From positions 6,302,501-6,366,500 of the forward strand of contig NZ_CP060404.1 in NCBI RefSeq assembly GCF_014295035.1: a stretch of 64,000 bases of DNA, given 5' to 3'. Position numbers and translations under genes: made by a program. The first letter of the stretch is position 1, and each line of letters begins with the position of its first letter. This document shows positions 1 through 8,670 of this stretch, one piece after another. The notes beneath the pieces were generated by a model. The model was not told the origin of the DNA and did not search any database. It saw only the letters and a list, made by a program, of their open reading frames with translations. The stretch is from Streptomyces buecherae. GTDB lineage: Bacteria > Actinomycetota > Actinomycetes > Streptomycetales > Streptomycetaceae.

Positions 1-18
1 GTCGGCTACCGTGGCCGC

Positions 19-558
19 ATGCCCACGCACGCCCGAGACCGACTGCTGACGGCCGCCGCGGAGTTGTTCTACGTCGAGGGCATCCAGGCGGTCGGGGTCG
101 AACGGTTGCTGGCCGTCTCGGGGGTGGGCCGGGCGTCCTTCTACCGACACTTCGCCGGCAAGGACGCGCTGGTCGCGGCCGTACTACAGCGCCAGGGCGA
201 ACAGTGGCTGGCGTGGCTTGAGGCGGCTGTCGCCGAGCACGGCGGCGGGCCGCTGGCCGTCTTCGACGCGCTGGCCGACCGCGCGCGGAGCCACGGGTTC
301 CACGGGTGCGCGTTCGTCAACGCGATGGCGGAGACAGCCGACCCGAGCAGCGAGGTGTACCGGCTGGCGGAGGCGCACAAGCGCCGGGTCACGGCGTACG
401 TCGAGCAGTTGATCAAGGCGGCGGGATGTGAGCGGCACGAGGCGCTGGCCGAACAGTTCGTCCTGCTGATGGACGGGGCGACGGTGACCGCGATGCGGGA
501 GCGCACCGGCGCGCCGGCGCTGCGGGCCCGCGAGATGGCACAGCGCCTGCTCGGCTGA
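19..558 (+). CDS. TetR/AcrR family transcriptional regulator
   Basis: 179-aa one-domain repressor. The N-terminal helix-turn-helix spans about residues 8-54, with the recognition helix GVGRASFYRHFAGKDAL typical of TetR proteins; the all-helical C-terminal half (about 60-175) is the ligand/dimer domain and its ligand cannot be read. The start is supported by a TACCGT -10 box at 7-12, six bases before the ATG, which suggests a leaderless mRNA. The gene sits at the window edge, so its usual partner may lie to the left. The next gene (flavin-like protein, opposite strand) is convergent, so this is not necessarily its regulator. Confidence 0.88.
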   Translation: MPTHARDRLLTAAAELFYVEGIQAVGVERLLAVSGVGRASFYRHFAGKDALVAAVLQRQGEQWLAWLEAAVAEHGGGPLAVFDALADRARSHGFHGCAFVNAMAETADPSSEVYRLAEAHKRRVTAYVEQLIKAAGCERHEALAEQFVLLMDGATVTAMRERTGAPALRAREMAQRLLG

Positions 559-789
559 GCGGAGCGACGCGCGAGGAAGGCCCCGAGCGGCGGGCGGGGC
601 CGACCCCGCACCAGGCCGCCCGCACCGAGCCGCTCGCTTCCGCCATGTCCAGTCGCCCGCGCCGAGCCGTCCGCGTCCACCCGCACCAGACCGTTCGCTT
701 CCACCCGCGCCCGCACCGAGCCGTCTTCCACCCGCACCGCGCCGCCCGCATCCGCCCCCCCGCGCCCGTCCCCACGCCCCCGCGCGCAC

Positions 790-1512
790 TCAGCCGCCCG
801 TGGCCGCCACGCGTGCTCGCAGTGTTCTGACCTCCTCGTCGAGGGCGGCGTTCCGCTGCTCCAACGCGGCGTTGCGCCGGGTCAGTTCGGCATGGGCGGC
901 CAGCAGGCGCTCGTTCTCCCCCTCCACCTCGGCGATGTGGGCGCGTACCGTCGGAAGTGCGCTGACCAGTTCGGACTGGGTGAAGCGCGGGGTGATGTGC
1001 TGGGGGCAGTTCCAGTTGAACCCCTCGACCCGGATGGTCACCAGCCGCTCCACCCGCCCGTCGGTCCGAACGCGGCCGAGCCGTTCGGCCAGCGCGGGGT
1101 GTTCGTCCAGCGCCCTGATCTCGGCCCGCCCGAAGATCTTGAGCCGGGCCTGTCGCGCGTAGTCCATGAGGAAGAGGGCGACGCGCCCGTTGGCTCGTAC
1201 GTTTCCGGTGGAGATGTACTGCCGGTTGCCCCGCACGTCCGCGTAGCCCAGGGTCCCTTCGTCCAGTACGTGCAGGAATCCGGGCGGACCGCCGCGGTAC
1301 TGCACGTACGGCCATCCCGTCTCGCTGACGGAGCCCAGGTAGAAGCCGTCGCGTGAGGCGATGAACGCGGCCTCCTGCGCGCCGATGGGGTCGGCCGCGC
1401 CCTCCTCGGCGCCTGGCCGGGCCAGCGCGCGGGCCGCCGCGGACGCGCTGCCCTGCTCCCGTTGCACGCGCCGGACACTGTCGGTGTAGGCCAGATGGGC
1501 ATAGCGGCTCAT
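790..1512 (-). CDS. Pyridoxamine 5'-phosphate oxidase-like FMN-binding split-barrel protein
   Basis: 240 aa. The middle (about residues 45-170) matches the flavin-binding split barrel of the PNPOx-like family: GFYLGSVSETGWPYVQYRGG, then a VRANGRVALFLMDY strand and a region resembling general-stress FMN proteins. The last ~45 residues are a predicted coiled coil rich in E, L, A and R (repeats such as ERLLAAHAELTRRNAALEQR), unusual for the short members and possibly used for oligomerisation. I chose the ATG at 1512, which follows a GAGGGG ribosome site, rather than an upstream in-frame ATG at 1572. The enzymatic substrate is unknown; the family includes pyridoxamine phosphate oxidases, F420/FMN reductases and stress proteins. 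Confidence 0.8.
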   Translation of the reverse strand: MSRYAHLAYTDSVRRVQREQGSASAAARALARPGAEEGAADPIGAQEAAFIASRDGFYLGSVSETGWPYVQYRGGPPGFLHVLDEGTLGYADVRGNRQYISTGNVRANGRVALFLMDYARQARLKIFGRAEIRALDEHPALAERLGRVRTDGRVERLVTIRVEGFNWNCPQHITPRFTQSELVSALPTVRAHIAEVEGENERLLAAHAELTRRNAALEQRNAALDEEVRTLRARVAATGG

Positions 1513-2037
1513 CGCGGATTCCCCTCGTCCCGGGCGTGAGTTGGCACCCTCCCGATGATGAAATGGTACCAATCGGTTCCGTCTTGGGTCGGTGGTGACC
1601 GCCGCACGGGCGAGCGAGCGGCGGCGTGGTCGGGCGGTGGCACGGCCGACCCGTGGCGCGGACGGGGTGTGGGCCCGACCCGGCGGGCAGCGCCTTCGGT
1701 CCCTTCGGTCCCTTCGGCGACCTCAGTCCCCCGAGGCTCCGGCGGCTCCCGTGCGCGGGGCGGTGAGGTGGTCGGCGCCTGGAAAGTGGGGAGGATGCCA
1801 GGGCGGTGCGGCACGCCGCGTGTGCCGGAGGCGGTGGGCGCGCTCAGGTGGTCGATCGGGCCCGCGGCGGCTTCCGTACCCTCGTACGCCGAACGTAAGG
1901 AACGTGATGCTGAACAACATATGGTCCCCATCGCCACGCCTCGGTCGGCCAGCGACAGCTCTGGTCCACGACGCGCCCTCACCGACGCGGATGGGCGCCG
2001 CGGCGCACGCCGGCGCATGGGACGGGCTGGGGCGCGC
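1513..2037. other. Intergenic region, 525 bp, with a TGGTACCA palindrome and a 9-bp triplicate repeat
   Basis: No convincing gene. It holds an 8-bp palindrome TGGTACCA at 1564-1571 just upstream of the flavoprotein gene, a possible operator, and a short tandem repeat (three copies of CCTTCGGTC with 9-bp period, about 1693-1719). An open frame from 1555 runs into the ammonia-lyase, but its first 160 codons lack family similarity and look like untranslated leader. Confidence 0.5.
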
Positions 2038-2976
2038 ATGACGGCGATCGTGACGTACGAGGACGTCCAGGCCGCCGCCGAGCGGATCGCCGGGCACACC
2101 CGGCCCGTCGCCGTGGCGCGGGCGGACACCGACGTGTGGTTCGCCCTCGAGTACCTCCAGCACACCGGGAGCTTCAAGGCGCGCGGCGCGGCCAACTTCG
2201 TCGCGGCGCACGCCCTGGCCGGGACCATGCCGGAGGCGGGGGTGGTCATCGCCTCCGGCGGCAACGCGGGCCTCGCCATCGCCTGGGCCGCCGCCCGGCA
2301 CGGCGTACCCGCCACCGTCTTCACGCCCGCCACGTCGCCCGCCGTCAAGGTGGACCGGATCCGCGCGCTGGGCGCGGACACGCGGCTGGTCGGCACGGAG
2401 TACGACCAGGCGCTGGCCGCCTCCCGCGAGCACGCCGACGCGACCGGCGCGCTGCTGTCGCACGCGTACGACCACCCGCTGGTGGCGGCCGGCGCGGGCA
2501 CCCTCTTCGAGGAGATCCACCGGGCCCGGCCGGGGCTCGACACGGTGCTCGTCGCCTGTGGGGGCGGCGGACTCTTCGCCGGGGTGGCCGCCGCCGCGCA
2601 CGCGCGCGGCGTGCGGGTCGTCGCCGTCGAACCCGTCGGCTGCCCGACGCTGCACGCCGCGATCGAGGCGGGCGAGCCGGTCGAGGTCGGCGTGGACTCG
2701 ATCGCGGCCGACGCGCTCGGCGCCCGCTTCGTCACCCCCGCCGCGCTGCACTGGGCCCGCGAGAGCGACGCGTCGGTGCTGCTCGTGCCGGACGCGGCGA
2801 TCACCGCGGCCCGCCGCGCGCTCTGGGAGGAGCGTCGCATCGTGGTGGAGAACGCCGCCGCCGCCGGGTACGCCGCCCTGCACAGCGGGGCGTACCAGCC
2901 CGCGCCGGGCGAACGGGTCTGCGCGGTGCTGTGCGGAGCCAACACCGACCCCGCCGACCTGGTGGCCCGCGCGTAG
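2038..2976 (+). CDS. Threonine/serine ammonia-lyase-type PLP enzyme
   Basis: 312 aa, fold-type II PLP enzyme of the threonine/serine dehydratase and serine racemase group. The Schiff-base lysine is K47 in TGSFKARGA; the substrate/phosphate loop is SGGNAG (73-78), slightly divergent from the classical S-x-G-N-H; the PLP phosphate clamp is CGGGGLFAG (174-182). There is no C-terminal ACT domain, so it resembles the catabolic/short type or a racemase rather than allosteric IlvA. The ATG at 2038 puts the enzyme at normal family length; the frame is open further upstream but not conserved-looking. Followed by an 11-bp hairpin and then recO. Exact substrate (Thr, Ser, or another hydroxy amino acid) is inference. 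Confidence 0.82.
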   Translation: MTAIVTYEDVQAAAERIAGHTRPVAVARADTDVWFALEYLQHTGSFKARGAANFVAAHALAGTMPEAGVVIASGGNAGLAIAWAAARHGVPATVFTPATSPAVKVDRIRALGADTRLVGTEYDQALAASREHADATGALLSHAYDHPLVAAGAGTLFEEIHRARPGLDTVLVACGGGGLFAGVAAAAHARGVRVVAVEPVGCPTLHAAIEAGEPVEVGVDSIAADALGARFVTPAALHWARESDASVLLVPDAAITAARRALWEERRIVVENAAAAGYAALHSGAYQPAPGERVCAVLCGANTDPADLVARA

Positions 2977-3017
2977 CGCCGCCCGCCCGCCGCGCCGCCC
3001 GCCGGCGGCGCGGAAGC

Positions 3018-3046
3018 GGGCCCACCGACCCCGGCTCGGTGGGTCC
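3018..3046 (+). terminator. Hairpin after the ammonia-lyase gene
   Basis: Arms GGGCCCACCGA and TCGGTGGGTCC pair over 11 bp (one G-U) around a 7-nt loop. No T-run follows, as is common for Streptomyces terminators. It lies between the lyase stop and the recO promoter. Confidence 0.55.
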
Positions 3047-3069
3047 GCCGCGTACGGGACAATGGGCGC

Positions 3070-3816
3070 ATGAGTCTGTTCCGCGACGACGGCATCGTGC
3101 TGCGCACCCAGAAGCTGGGGGAGGCGGACCGGATCATCACGCTGCTGACCCGGGGCCACGGCCGCGTGCGGGCGGTGGCCCGCGGGGTGCGGCGGACGAA
3201 GTCGAAGTTCGGGGCGCGCCTCGAACCGTTCTCCCACGTGGACGTGCAGTTCTTCGCGCGCGGCAGCGAACTCATCGGCCGCGGACTCCCGCTGTGCACG
3301 CAGAGCGAGACCATCGCCCCCTACGGCAGCGGCATCGTCACCGACTACGCGCGGTACACGGCCGGCACCGCGATGCTGGAGACCGCGGAGCGGTTCACCG
3401 ACCACGAGGGCGAGCCCGCCGTCCAGCAGTACCTGCTGCTCGTCGGCGGCCTGCGCACGCTCGCCGCCGGCGAGCACGAGCCACACCTGGTGCTCGACGC
3501 GTTCCTGCTGCGCTCGCTCGCCGTCAACGGGTACGCGCCCAGCTTCGAGAACTGCGCCAGGTGCGGCATGCCCGGGCCCAACCGGTTCTTCTCGGTCGGC
3601 GCGGGCGGCGTGGTCTGCACGGAATGCCGCGTCCCCGGCAGCGTCGTACCCTCTGCGGAGTCGCTGGCGCTCCTCGGCGCGCTGCTGACCGGCGACTGGG
3701 CGACCGCCGACGCGTGCGAGGCACGCCATGTGCGGGAGGGCAGCGGACTGGTCGCGGCGTACCTGCACTGGCACCTGGAGCGGGGCCTGCGCTCGCTCCG
3801 GTACGTGGAGAAGTGA
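3070..3816 (+). CDS. recO: DNA repair protein RecO
   Basis: 248 aa, normal length. RecO anneals ssDNA and loads RecA together with RecR in gap repair. The N-terminal OB fold is visible (SLFRDDGIVLRTQKLGEADR then VRAVARGVRRTKSKFGARLE), followed by a helical region and a C-terminal zinc finger with C162-x2-C165 and C183-x2-C186 (NCARCG and CTEC). A GACAAT -10 box (3058-3063) ends six bases before the ATG, so a leaderless transcript is likely. It precedes uppS, an arrangement I recall from other streptomycetes. Confidence 0.95.
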   Translation: MSLFRDDGIVLRTQKLGEADRIITLLTRGHGRVRAVARGVRRTKSKFGARLEPFSHVDVQFFARGSELIGRGLPLCTQSETIAPYGSGIVTDYARYTAGTAMLETAERFTDHEGEPAVQQYLLLVGGLRTLAAGEHEPHLVLDAFLLRSLAVNGYAPSFENCARCGMPGPNRFFSVGAGGVVCTECRVPGSVVPSAESLALLGALLTGDWATADACEARHVREGSGLVAAYLHWHLERGLRSLRYVEK

Positions 3817-4013
3817 GCCGCGGCGCGTGCGGGAGCGGGCTACGGCACGCGAGGTGGTGCGCCGAGGAACGGTGGGAGCAGGAGGTTTCGCGCCCCACGG
3901 CGTAGCGCACGCCGCGCGGGGCGGCGCGGAAGATGACGGCGTACGGCAACCGTACGCGCGAGGCTGACGGCGCACAGGCGTCGCACGAGCGAGATGTGGG
4001 AGACGTGGCAGGC

Positions 4014-4859
4014 ATGGCAGGACGCGGTTTCATGGGCCGGGCACGACGTGAATACCGGGCTCCGGACCCGCATCCGTCCGGTGCGCGACCGCCGAAGATC
4101 CCCGGCGAACTGGTGCCCAAGCACGTGGCGATCGTGATGGACGGCAACGGCCGCTGGGCCAAGGACCGTGGCCTGCCGCGCACCGAGGGCCACAAGGTCG
4201 GCGAGGGCGTCGTGCTCGACGTGCTCAAGGGCTGCCTGGAGATGGGCGTCAAGAACCTGTCCCTGTACGCCTTCTCCACCGAGAACTGGAAGCGCTCGCC
4301 GGACGAGGTGCGCTTCCTGATGAACTTCAACCGCGAGGTCATCCGCCGCCGCCGGGACGAGATGGACGAACTGGGCATTCGCGTCCGCTGGGCGGGGCGG
4401 ATGCCCAAGCTGTGGAAGTCGGTGGCCAAGGAGCTCCAGGTGGCGCAGGAGCAGACCAAGGACAACGACGCCATGACCATGTACTTCTGCCTGAACTACG
4501 GCGGCCGGGCGGAGATCGCCGACGCCGCCGCCGCTCTGGCGGCCGACGTGGCGGCGGGCCGGCTCGACCCGTCGAAGGTCAACGAGAAGACTCTGGCGAA
4601 GTACCTCTACTACCCGGACATGCCGGACGTGGACCTCTTCGTCCGCCCCTCCGGCGAGCAGCGGACGTCCAACTACCTGATCTGGCAGAGCGCGTACGCG
4701 GAAATGGTCTTCCAGGACGTGCTGTGGCCGGACTTCGACCGCCGCGACCTGTGGCGCGCCTGCCTGGAGTTCGCCCAGCGCGACCGGCGCTTCGGGGGCG
4801 CGCTGCCGAACGTGCCCGCGAACGGGTCGTCCTCGACGGACGGTGGCGCGGGAGCCTGA
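4014..4859 (+). CDS. uppS: Isoprenyl transferase (undecaprenyl/decaprenyl diphosphate synthase)
   Basis: 281 aa cis-prenyltransferase that extends farnesyl diphosphate with isopentenyl diphosphate to make the lipid carrier for cell wall synthesis. Catalytic D43 lies in HVAIVMDGNGRWA, and the C-terminal pyrophosphate-binding signature RPSGEQRTSNYLIWQS is present. The frame is open from 3933, but the ATG at 4014 (MAGRGFMGRARREY) gives the family's usual N terminus. A Ser/Gly-rich tail closes the protein. It is convergent with the GntR gene downstream. Confidence 0.95.
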   Translation: MAGRGFMGRARREYRAPDPHPSGARPPKIPGELVPKHVAIVMDGNGRWAKDRGLPRTEGHKVGEGVVLDVLKGCLEMGVKNLSLYAFSTENWKRSPDEVRFLMNFNREVIRRRRDEMDELGIRVRWAGRMPKLWKSVAKELQVAQEQTKDNDAMTMYFCLNYGGRAEIADAAAALAADVAAGRLDPSKVNEKTLAKYLYYPDMPDVDLFVRPSGEQRTSNYLIWQSAYAEMVFQDVLWPDFDRRDLWRACLEFAQRDRRFGGALPNVPANGSSSTDGGAGA

Positions 4860-5011
4860 CCCACGGGCCCGCGCCGAGCCGCCGGCCTCTGGCCTGGCTG
4901 TCCTGGCCTGGCCTGATCTGGCCTGACTGGGCCTTGGGTGGGGGTCGGCGTACCACCGTTCGCCATGGCTCGCTCGCGCGCTGGCCGGCCGTTCGTCGCG
5001 GCCGGCCGCGC
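4860..5011. repeat. Short irregular TGGCCTG repeats between uppS and the GntR gene
   Basis: Within the 150-bp convergent gap, the stretch 4889-4934 repeats TGGCCTG four to five times at irregular spacing. I see no perfect hairpin; it may act as a weak bidirectional terminator or simply be low-complexity DNA. Confidence 0.35.
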
Positions 5012-5728
5012 TCAGCCCTCGGTCGTCGCGCTCGGCTCCGGCGCGGTGGCGTGGGCGTCGCGGTGCCAGCCCTGGGTGGCGTCGATGTTGGCGGCGGCGC
5101 TCCGCGCGGCGCGCGCCGTGTCGCCCGCGCGCAGGGCGTCGAGCAGGTCCTCGTGCCCCCGGTGGTCCGCGCCGTGGAACCCGCGCTCGTCCCAGTGGGC
5201 GGCCATCGAGCGGCGCAGCGCCGGGCCGAGCGCGGTGTACAGGTCGCTGAGCAGCGCGTTGCCGCTGGCCACGGCGACGGCCTGGTGGAACGCGTGATCG
5301 GCGCGCACCCAGGCGTCGCGGTCGCGGCGCTGCCAGGCGTCGGCGCGCTCGGCGAGCAGCCCGTCGAGCGCGGCGAGCCCCTGCGGCGTGATCCGTTCGG
5401 CGGCCAGCCGGGCGGCCTGGGCGTCCAGGGCCTCGCGGACTTCGAGCACGTCGGCGAGTTCGCTGTCGAGCCGCTGGATGGCGCCGGCGAGTTCGTTGGT
5501 GGCGCGCACGTAGGTGCCGTCGCCCTGGCGGGCCTGGAGCAGGCCGGCGTGGATGAGGGCGCGGGTCGCCTCCCGCAGTGTGCCGCGCGCGACGCCGAGC
5601 TGCTCGGTGAGCGCGGTCTCGGTCGGGATGCGGCCCCCCACCGGCCACCTGCCCGAGGTGATCTCGGCACGCAGTCGCTGGATGACGTCGTCGACCAGTA
5701 CCGAGCGGCGTACGGAGGGGAGCGTCAC
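5012..5728 (-). CDS. GntR family regulator, FadR/FCD subfamily
   Basis: 238 aa. Winged helix-turn-helix at residues 10-75 (IPTETALTEQLGVARGTLRE) followed by an FCD ligand-binding domain (about 90-220) with the conserved Asp/His pattern (DAWVRADHAFHQAV and HRGHEDLLDAL). FCD regulators usually sense carboxylic acids with a metal ion. It is divergent from the MFS transporter starting 53 bp away, so it very probably controls that gene; a GGTCAGACG site resembling the FadR-family core GTC-N-GAC lies at 5794-5802. Confidence 0.88.
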   Translation of the reverse strand: MTLPSVRRSVLVDDVIQRLRAEITSGRWPVGGRIPTETALTEQLGVARGTLREATRALIHAGLLQARQGDGTYVRATNELAGAIQRLDSELADVLEVREALDAQAARLAAERITPQGLAALDGLLAERADAWQRRDRDAWVRADHAFHQAVAVASGNALLSDLYTALGPALRRSMAAHWDERGFHGADHRGHEDLLDALRAGDTARAARSAAANIDATQGWHRDAHATAPEPSATTEG

Positions 5729-5781
5729 GGCGGTCCTTCCTGGCCCGGGAAAAGTGGCAGGCCCCAGCCTAGTGCTAAAGA

Positions 5782-7059
5782 TTGGACGTTAAAGGTCAGA
5801 CGTTTTATGTCTCTGCTCATGTCGCGCCCGCGCACCCGAGGCCCCCTCCGCCGCCACCCCGCTCCCGCCACCACCGACCCGCCGGTGCCGCGCTCTCCCG
5901 CTCCGGCGCCGCCTGGCTGACCGCCGCCGGCATCGTGTTGATCGCCTTCAACCTGCGGCTGGCGATCAGCTCGTCCTCCGCGCTGCTGGAGCAGGTGCGG
6001 GCCCAACTCGGCTTCGGCCCGCTCGTCGCCTCGCTCGTGCCGACGCTGCCCACGCTGTGCTTCGCGGCCGTGGGCTCCACCAGTGCCCTGCTGGCCCGGC
6101 GCGTGGGCGCCGAGCCCGCCGTCTTCCTGGCCCTGGGCGCGCTCTGTGTCGGACTCGCCCTTCGCGGGGTGCCGCACACCGGCGCCCTGCTGGCCGGCAC
6201 GCTGCTCGGCGCGGCCGGCCTGGCCGTGTGCAACGTCCTGCTGCCGGCCGTGGTCAAGGCCCACTTCCCCGCCCGTGTCGCCCTGCTGACCGGGGTCTAC
6301 ACGACCACCATGGCCCTCGGTTCTGCCGTGGCCGCCGCTGCCGCCGTCCCCGCCGCCGACCTGCTGGGCCGCCCGTCCCTCGGGCTGGCCGTGTGCGGCG
6401 TACCCGCCCTGCTGGCCCTCGTCCTGTGGTCGCTACGGCCGGACTCCTGGCGGGCGCCGGCGCGCCGCGCCGAGGGCGGCGCGGCCTCCGCGTGGCGCGT
6501 CGGGCGTACCCGGTTCGGCCTGCTCGTGACCGCGTTCTTCGCCCTCCAGTCGCTGAGCGGCTACGCGGTCATCGGCTGGCTGCCGACCATCCTGACCGAC
6601 CACGGCATGAGCCCCGACCGGGCCGGCCTCATGCTGGGCGTGGCCCTGGTCGTCGGCGTCCCCTCGACCTTCGCCCTGTTGCCGCTCACCCGTACCGGCC
6701 CGCGTCTGCGGCTGGCCTTCGTCGTGCTCGGGGCGTCCCTGACGGCCGGTTACCTGGGCCTGCTGTGCGCGCCGCTGGCCGTGCCCGCCCTGTGGGCCGT
6801 ACTGACCGGGATCGGCCTCGGGGCCTTCCCGCTGGTGCTGGCGATCATCGGCAGCAGCGGTCACAGCCCCCAGGAGACCGCCGCGCTCTCGACCTTCGCC
6901 CAGAGCGTCGGCTACCTCCTCGCCTCGGCCGGTCCCCTCAGCCTCGGGCTGGCGCGCTTCGCCACCGGCTCCTGGGCGCTACCGCTGCTCATCCTGCTCG
7001 TCCTCGCGGCCCTGCAACTGCTCGTCGGGCTCGCCCTGACCGCGCGCCGAACGCACTGA
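5782..7059 (+). CDS. MFS transporter, CynX/NimT-type
   Basis: 425 aa with about 12 hydrophobic segments from residue 45 onward; the first helix (TAAGIVLIAFNLRLAISSSS) carries the N-x-R-x-A pattern typical of cyanate/2-nitroimidazole exporters. The start is uncertain: the only in-frame candidate before helix 1 is the TTG at 5782, yet a much better ATG (5807, also 5819) lies in the +1 frame and stops at 5920 just before helix 1. A one-base frameshift or a non-standard start is therefore possible. Likely repressed by the divergent FCD regulator. Substrate unknown. Confidence 0.8.
   Translation: MDVKGQTFYVSAHVAPAHPRPPPPPPRSRHHRPAGAALSRSGAAWLTAAGIVLIAFNLRLAISSSSALLEQVRAQLGFGPLVASLVPTLPTLCFAAVGSTSALLARRVGAEPAVFLALGALCVGLALRGVPHTGALLAGTLLGAAGLAVCNVLLPAVVKAHFPARVALLTGVYTTTMALGSAVAAAAAVPAADLLGRPSLGLAVCGVPALLALVLWSLRPDSWRAPARRAEGGAASAWRVGRTRFGLLVTAFFALQSLSGYAVIGWLPTILTDHGMSPDRAGLMLGVALVVGVPSTFALLPLTRTGPRLRLAFVVLGASLTAGYLGLLCAPLAVPALWAVLTGIGLGAFPLVLAIIGSSGHSPQETAALSTFAQSVGYLLASAGPLSLGLARFATGSWALPLLILLVLAALQLLVGLALTARRTH
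5794..5802. promoter_or_regulatory. Candidate GntR/FCD operator
   Basis: GGTCAGACG contains GTC-A-GAC, the core expected for FadR-type operators (GTC-N-GAC). It lies in the divergent gap, 66 bases from the regulator start, but downstream of the transporter's TTG, which adds to doubts about that start. Confidence 0.4.
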
Positions 7060-7248
7060 ACCGCGGCGCCGGCGGTGCGGCTGCGCGGGGAGGGATACGC
7101 GGGAGGGGGAGTCGCGCCAGCGCGGGTCGCGCACCCTTGCAGGCGACGGGGCGGCCGGGCGTGGCGTACGGGAAGGAGGCGTACGGGAAGGTGGGCGTGG
7201 TCGGGCGGTTCGAACCGCCGCCCGTACGCCGTGTGCGGTGCGGCGCGG

Positions 7249-7665
7249 TCAGCCCTTGGCCGCGGCGCACTCGCCGCAGGTGCCGAAGATCTCGATGGTG
7301 TGCGCCACGTCCACGAAACCGTGCTCGGTGGCGATCGAGTCGGCCCACTTCTCCACGGCCGGGCCCTCGACCTCGACGGCCTTGCCGCACGAGCGGCAGA
7401 CGAGGTGGTGATGGTGGTCGTCGGTGCTGCATCGCCGGTAGACGGACTCGCCCTCGTCCGTACGCAACACGTCCACCTCGCCCGCGTCGGCGAGGGACTG
7501 GAGGGTGCGGTAGACCGTGGTCAGGCCCACCGAGTCGCCGCGGTGCTTGAGCATGTCGTGGAGTTCCTGCGCGCTGCGGAACTCGTCCACCTCGTCCAAC
7601 GCCGCCGCCACCGCGGCGCGCTGCCTGGTGGCCCGGCCGCGTACTGGGGGACCCGCGGTCGCCAC
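7249..7665 (-). CDS. zur: Zinc uptake regulator, Fur family
   Basis: 138 aa. Winged helix N-terminal half (RATRQRAAVAAALDEVDEFR, then TTVYRTLQSLADAGEVDVLR) and a metal-binding C-terminal half with the His run STDDHHHHLVCRSCGK and the second Cys pair GTCGEC, which together supply regulatory and structural zinc sites. The GTG at 7665 is preceded by AGGAGG at perfect spacing, so the longer frame to 7770 is rejected. Last gene of the znuA-znuC-znuB-zur string, 108 bp behind znuB; the Zur-like boxes before znuA imply that Zur controls its own operon, the usual zinc-repressed arrangement. Zur rather than Fur is chosen from this context. Confidence 0.92.
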   Translation of the reverse strand: MATAGPPVRGRATRQRAAVAAALDEVDEFRSAQELHDMLKHRGDSVGLTTVYRTLQSLADAGEVDVLRTDEGESVYRRCSTDDHHHHLVCRSCGKAVEVEGPAVEKWADSIATEHGFVDVAHTIEIFGTCGECAAAKG

Positions 7666-7773
7666 AGCTTCCTCCTCAGTTGCCTGCTCGTCGCCTGTCC
7701 GGCATCCGGCTGGACATTGTGCCAGTCTGCCAGGTGACGCGGCCGGCACGAGAGTTCCTTCTCGCCCCACCCG

Positions 7774-8670
7774 TCACACCCGCGCGTCGCCGGTGGCCGA
7801 TACGCGATGGGTCGCCACCTCCAGCGCGCAGCGTTCCTCCTCCAGCGCGGCCCGCCGCGCTCGGCGTCGGGTGAGGGGCGCGGCCAGCGCGGTGACCACG
7901 GCGAAGACGGCGATGGCCAGGACGACGATGCTGGCGCCGGGCGGCACGTCCTCGTAGTACGAGTAGCTCGTGCCGGACAGGGTGACCAGCACGCCGATCG
8001 TGACCGAGAGCGCCATGGTCATCCCGAAGCTGCGGGTGGCCTGCTGCGCCGCGGCGACCGGCACCACCATCAGCGCGCTCACCAGGAGCAGCCCCACCAC
8101 GCGCATGGCCACGGTCACGGTGACCGCCGCGGTGACGGCCAACAGCAGGTTCAGGAACCGCACCGGGAGCCCGGTCACGCGCGCGAACTCCTCGTCCTGG
8201 CATATGGCGAAAAGCTGACGCCGCAGGCCCAGTGTGATCAGGATCACGAAGGCGGCCAGCACGCAGATGGTCCGCACATCTGACTCGGAGACCGTCGTGA
8301 TCGAGCCGAACAGGTACGAGGTGAGGTTGGCGTTGGAGCCGGTGTCCGACATGTTGATCAGCAGCACGCCGCCGGCCATGCCGCCGTAGAACAGCATCGC
8401 CAGCGCGAGGTCGCCGCGGGCCTTCCCGTACCAGCGGATCAGCTCCATCAGCACCGCGCCGAGCGACGCCACCGCGACGGCGGTCCACACCGGGTTGTTG
8501 CCGGTGAGGAAGCCGAGCGCGACGCCGGTGAGGGCGACGTGCCCGATGCCGTCGCCCATGATCGCCTGGCGGCGCTGGACCAGGTAGATGCCGACCGCCG
8601 GGGCCGTGACGCCGACCAGGACGGCGGCGAGCAGGGCCCGCTGCATGAAGGCGTAGTCGAGCATTTCCAT
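7774..8670 (-). CDS. znuB: Zinc ABC transporter permease
   Basis: 298 aa ABC-3 family membrane protein with about 8 hydrophobic segments; recognisable stretches are RRQAIMGDGIGHVALTGVAL and GLPVRFLNLLLAVTAAVTVT. It forms the membrane channel of the zinc importer with ZnuC and ZnuA. Its ATG overlaps the znuC stop (TGATG), so the two are translationally coupled. A charged, Arg/Glu-rich cytoplasmic tail of about 35 residues ends the protein. Confidence 0.92.
   Translation of the reverse strand: MEMLDYAFMQRALLAAVLVGVTAPAVGIYLVQRRQAIMGDGIGHVALTGVALGFLTGNNPVWTAVAVASLGAVLMELIRWYGKARGDLALAMLFYGGMAGGVLLINMSDTGSNANLTSYLFGSITTVSESDVRTICVLAAFVILITLGLRRQLFAICQDEEFARVTGLPVRFLNLLLAVTAAVTVTVAMRVVGLLLVSALMVVPVAAAQQATRSFGMTMALSVTIGVLVTLSGTSYSYYEDVPPGASIVVLAIAVFAVVTALAAPLTRRRARRAALEEERCALEVATHRVSATGDARV

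Noticed and set aside
4412..5920. 502-codon plus frame overlapping uppS and the GntR gene
   Set aside because: Runs across two genes in other frames; only its last 38 codons (from 5807) are of interest as a possible alternative start for the MFS gene.
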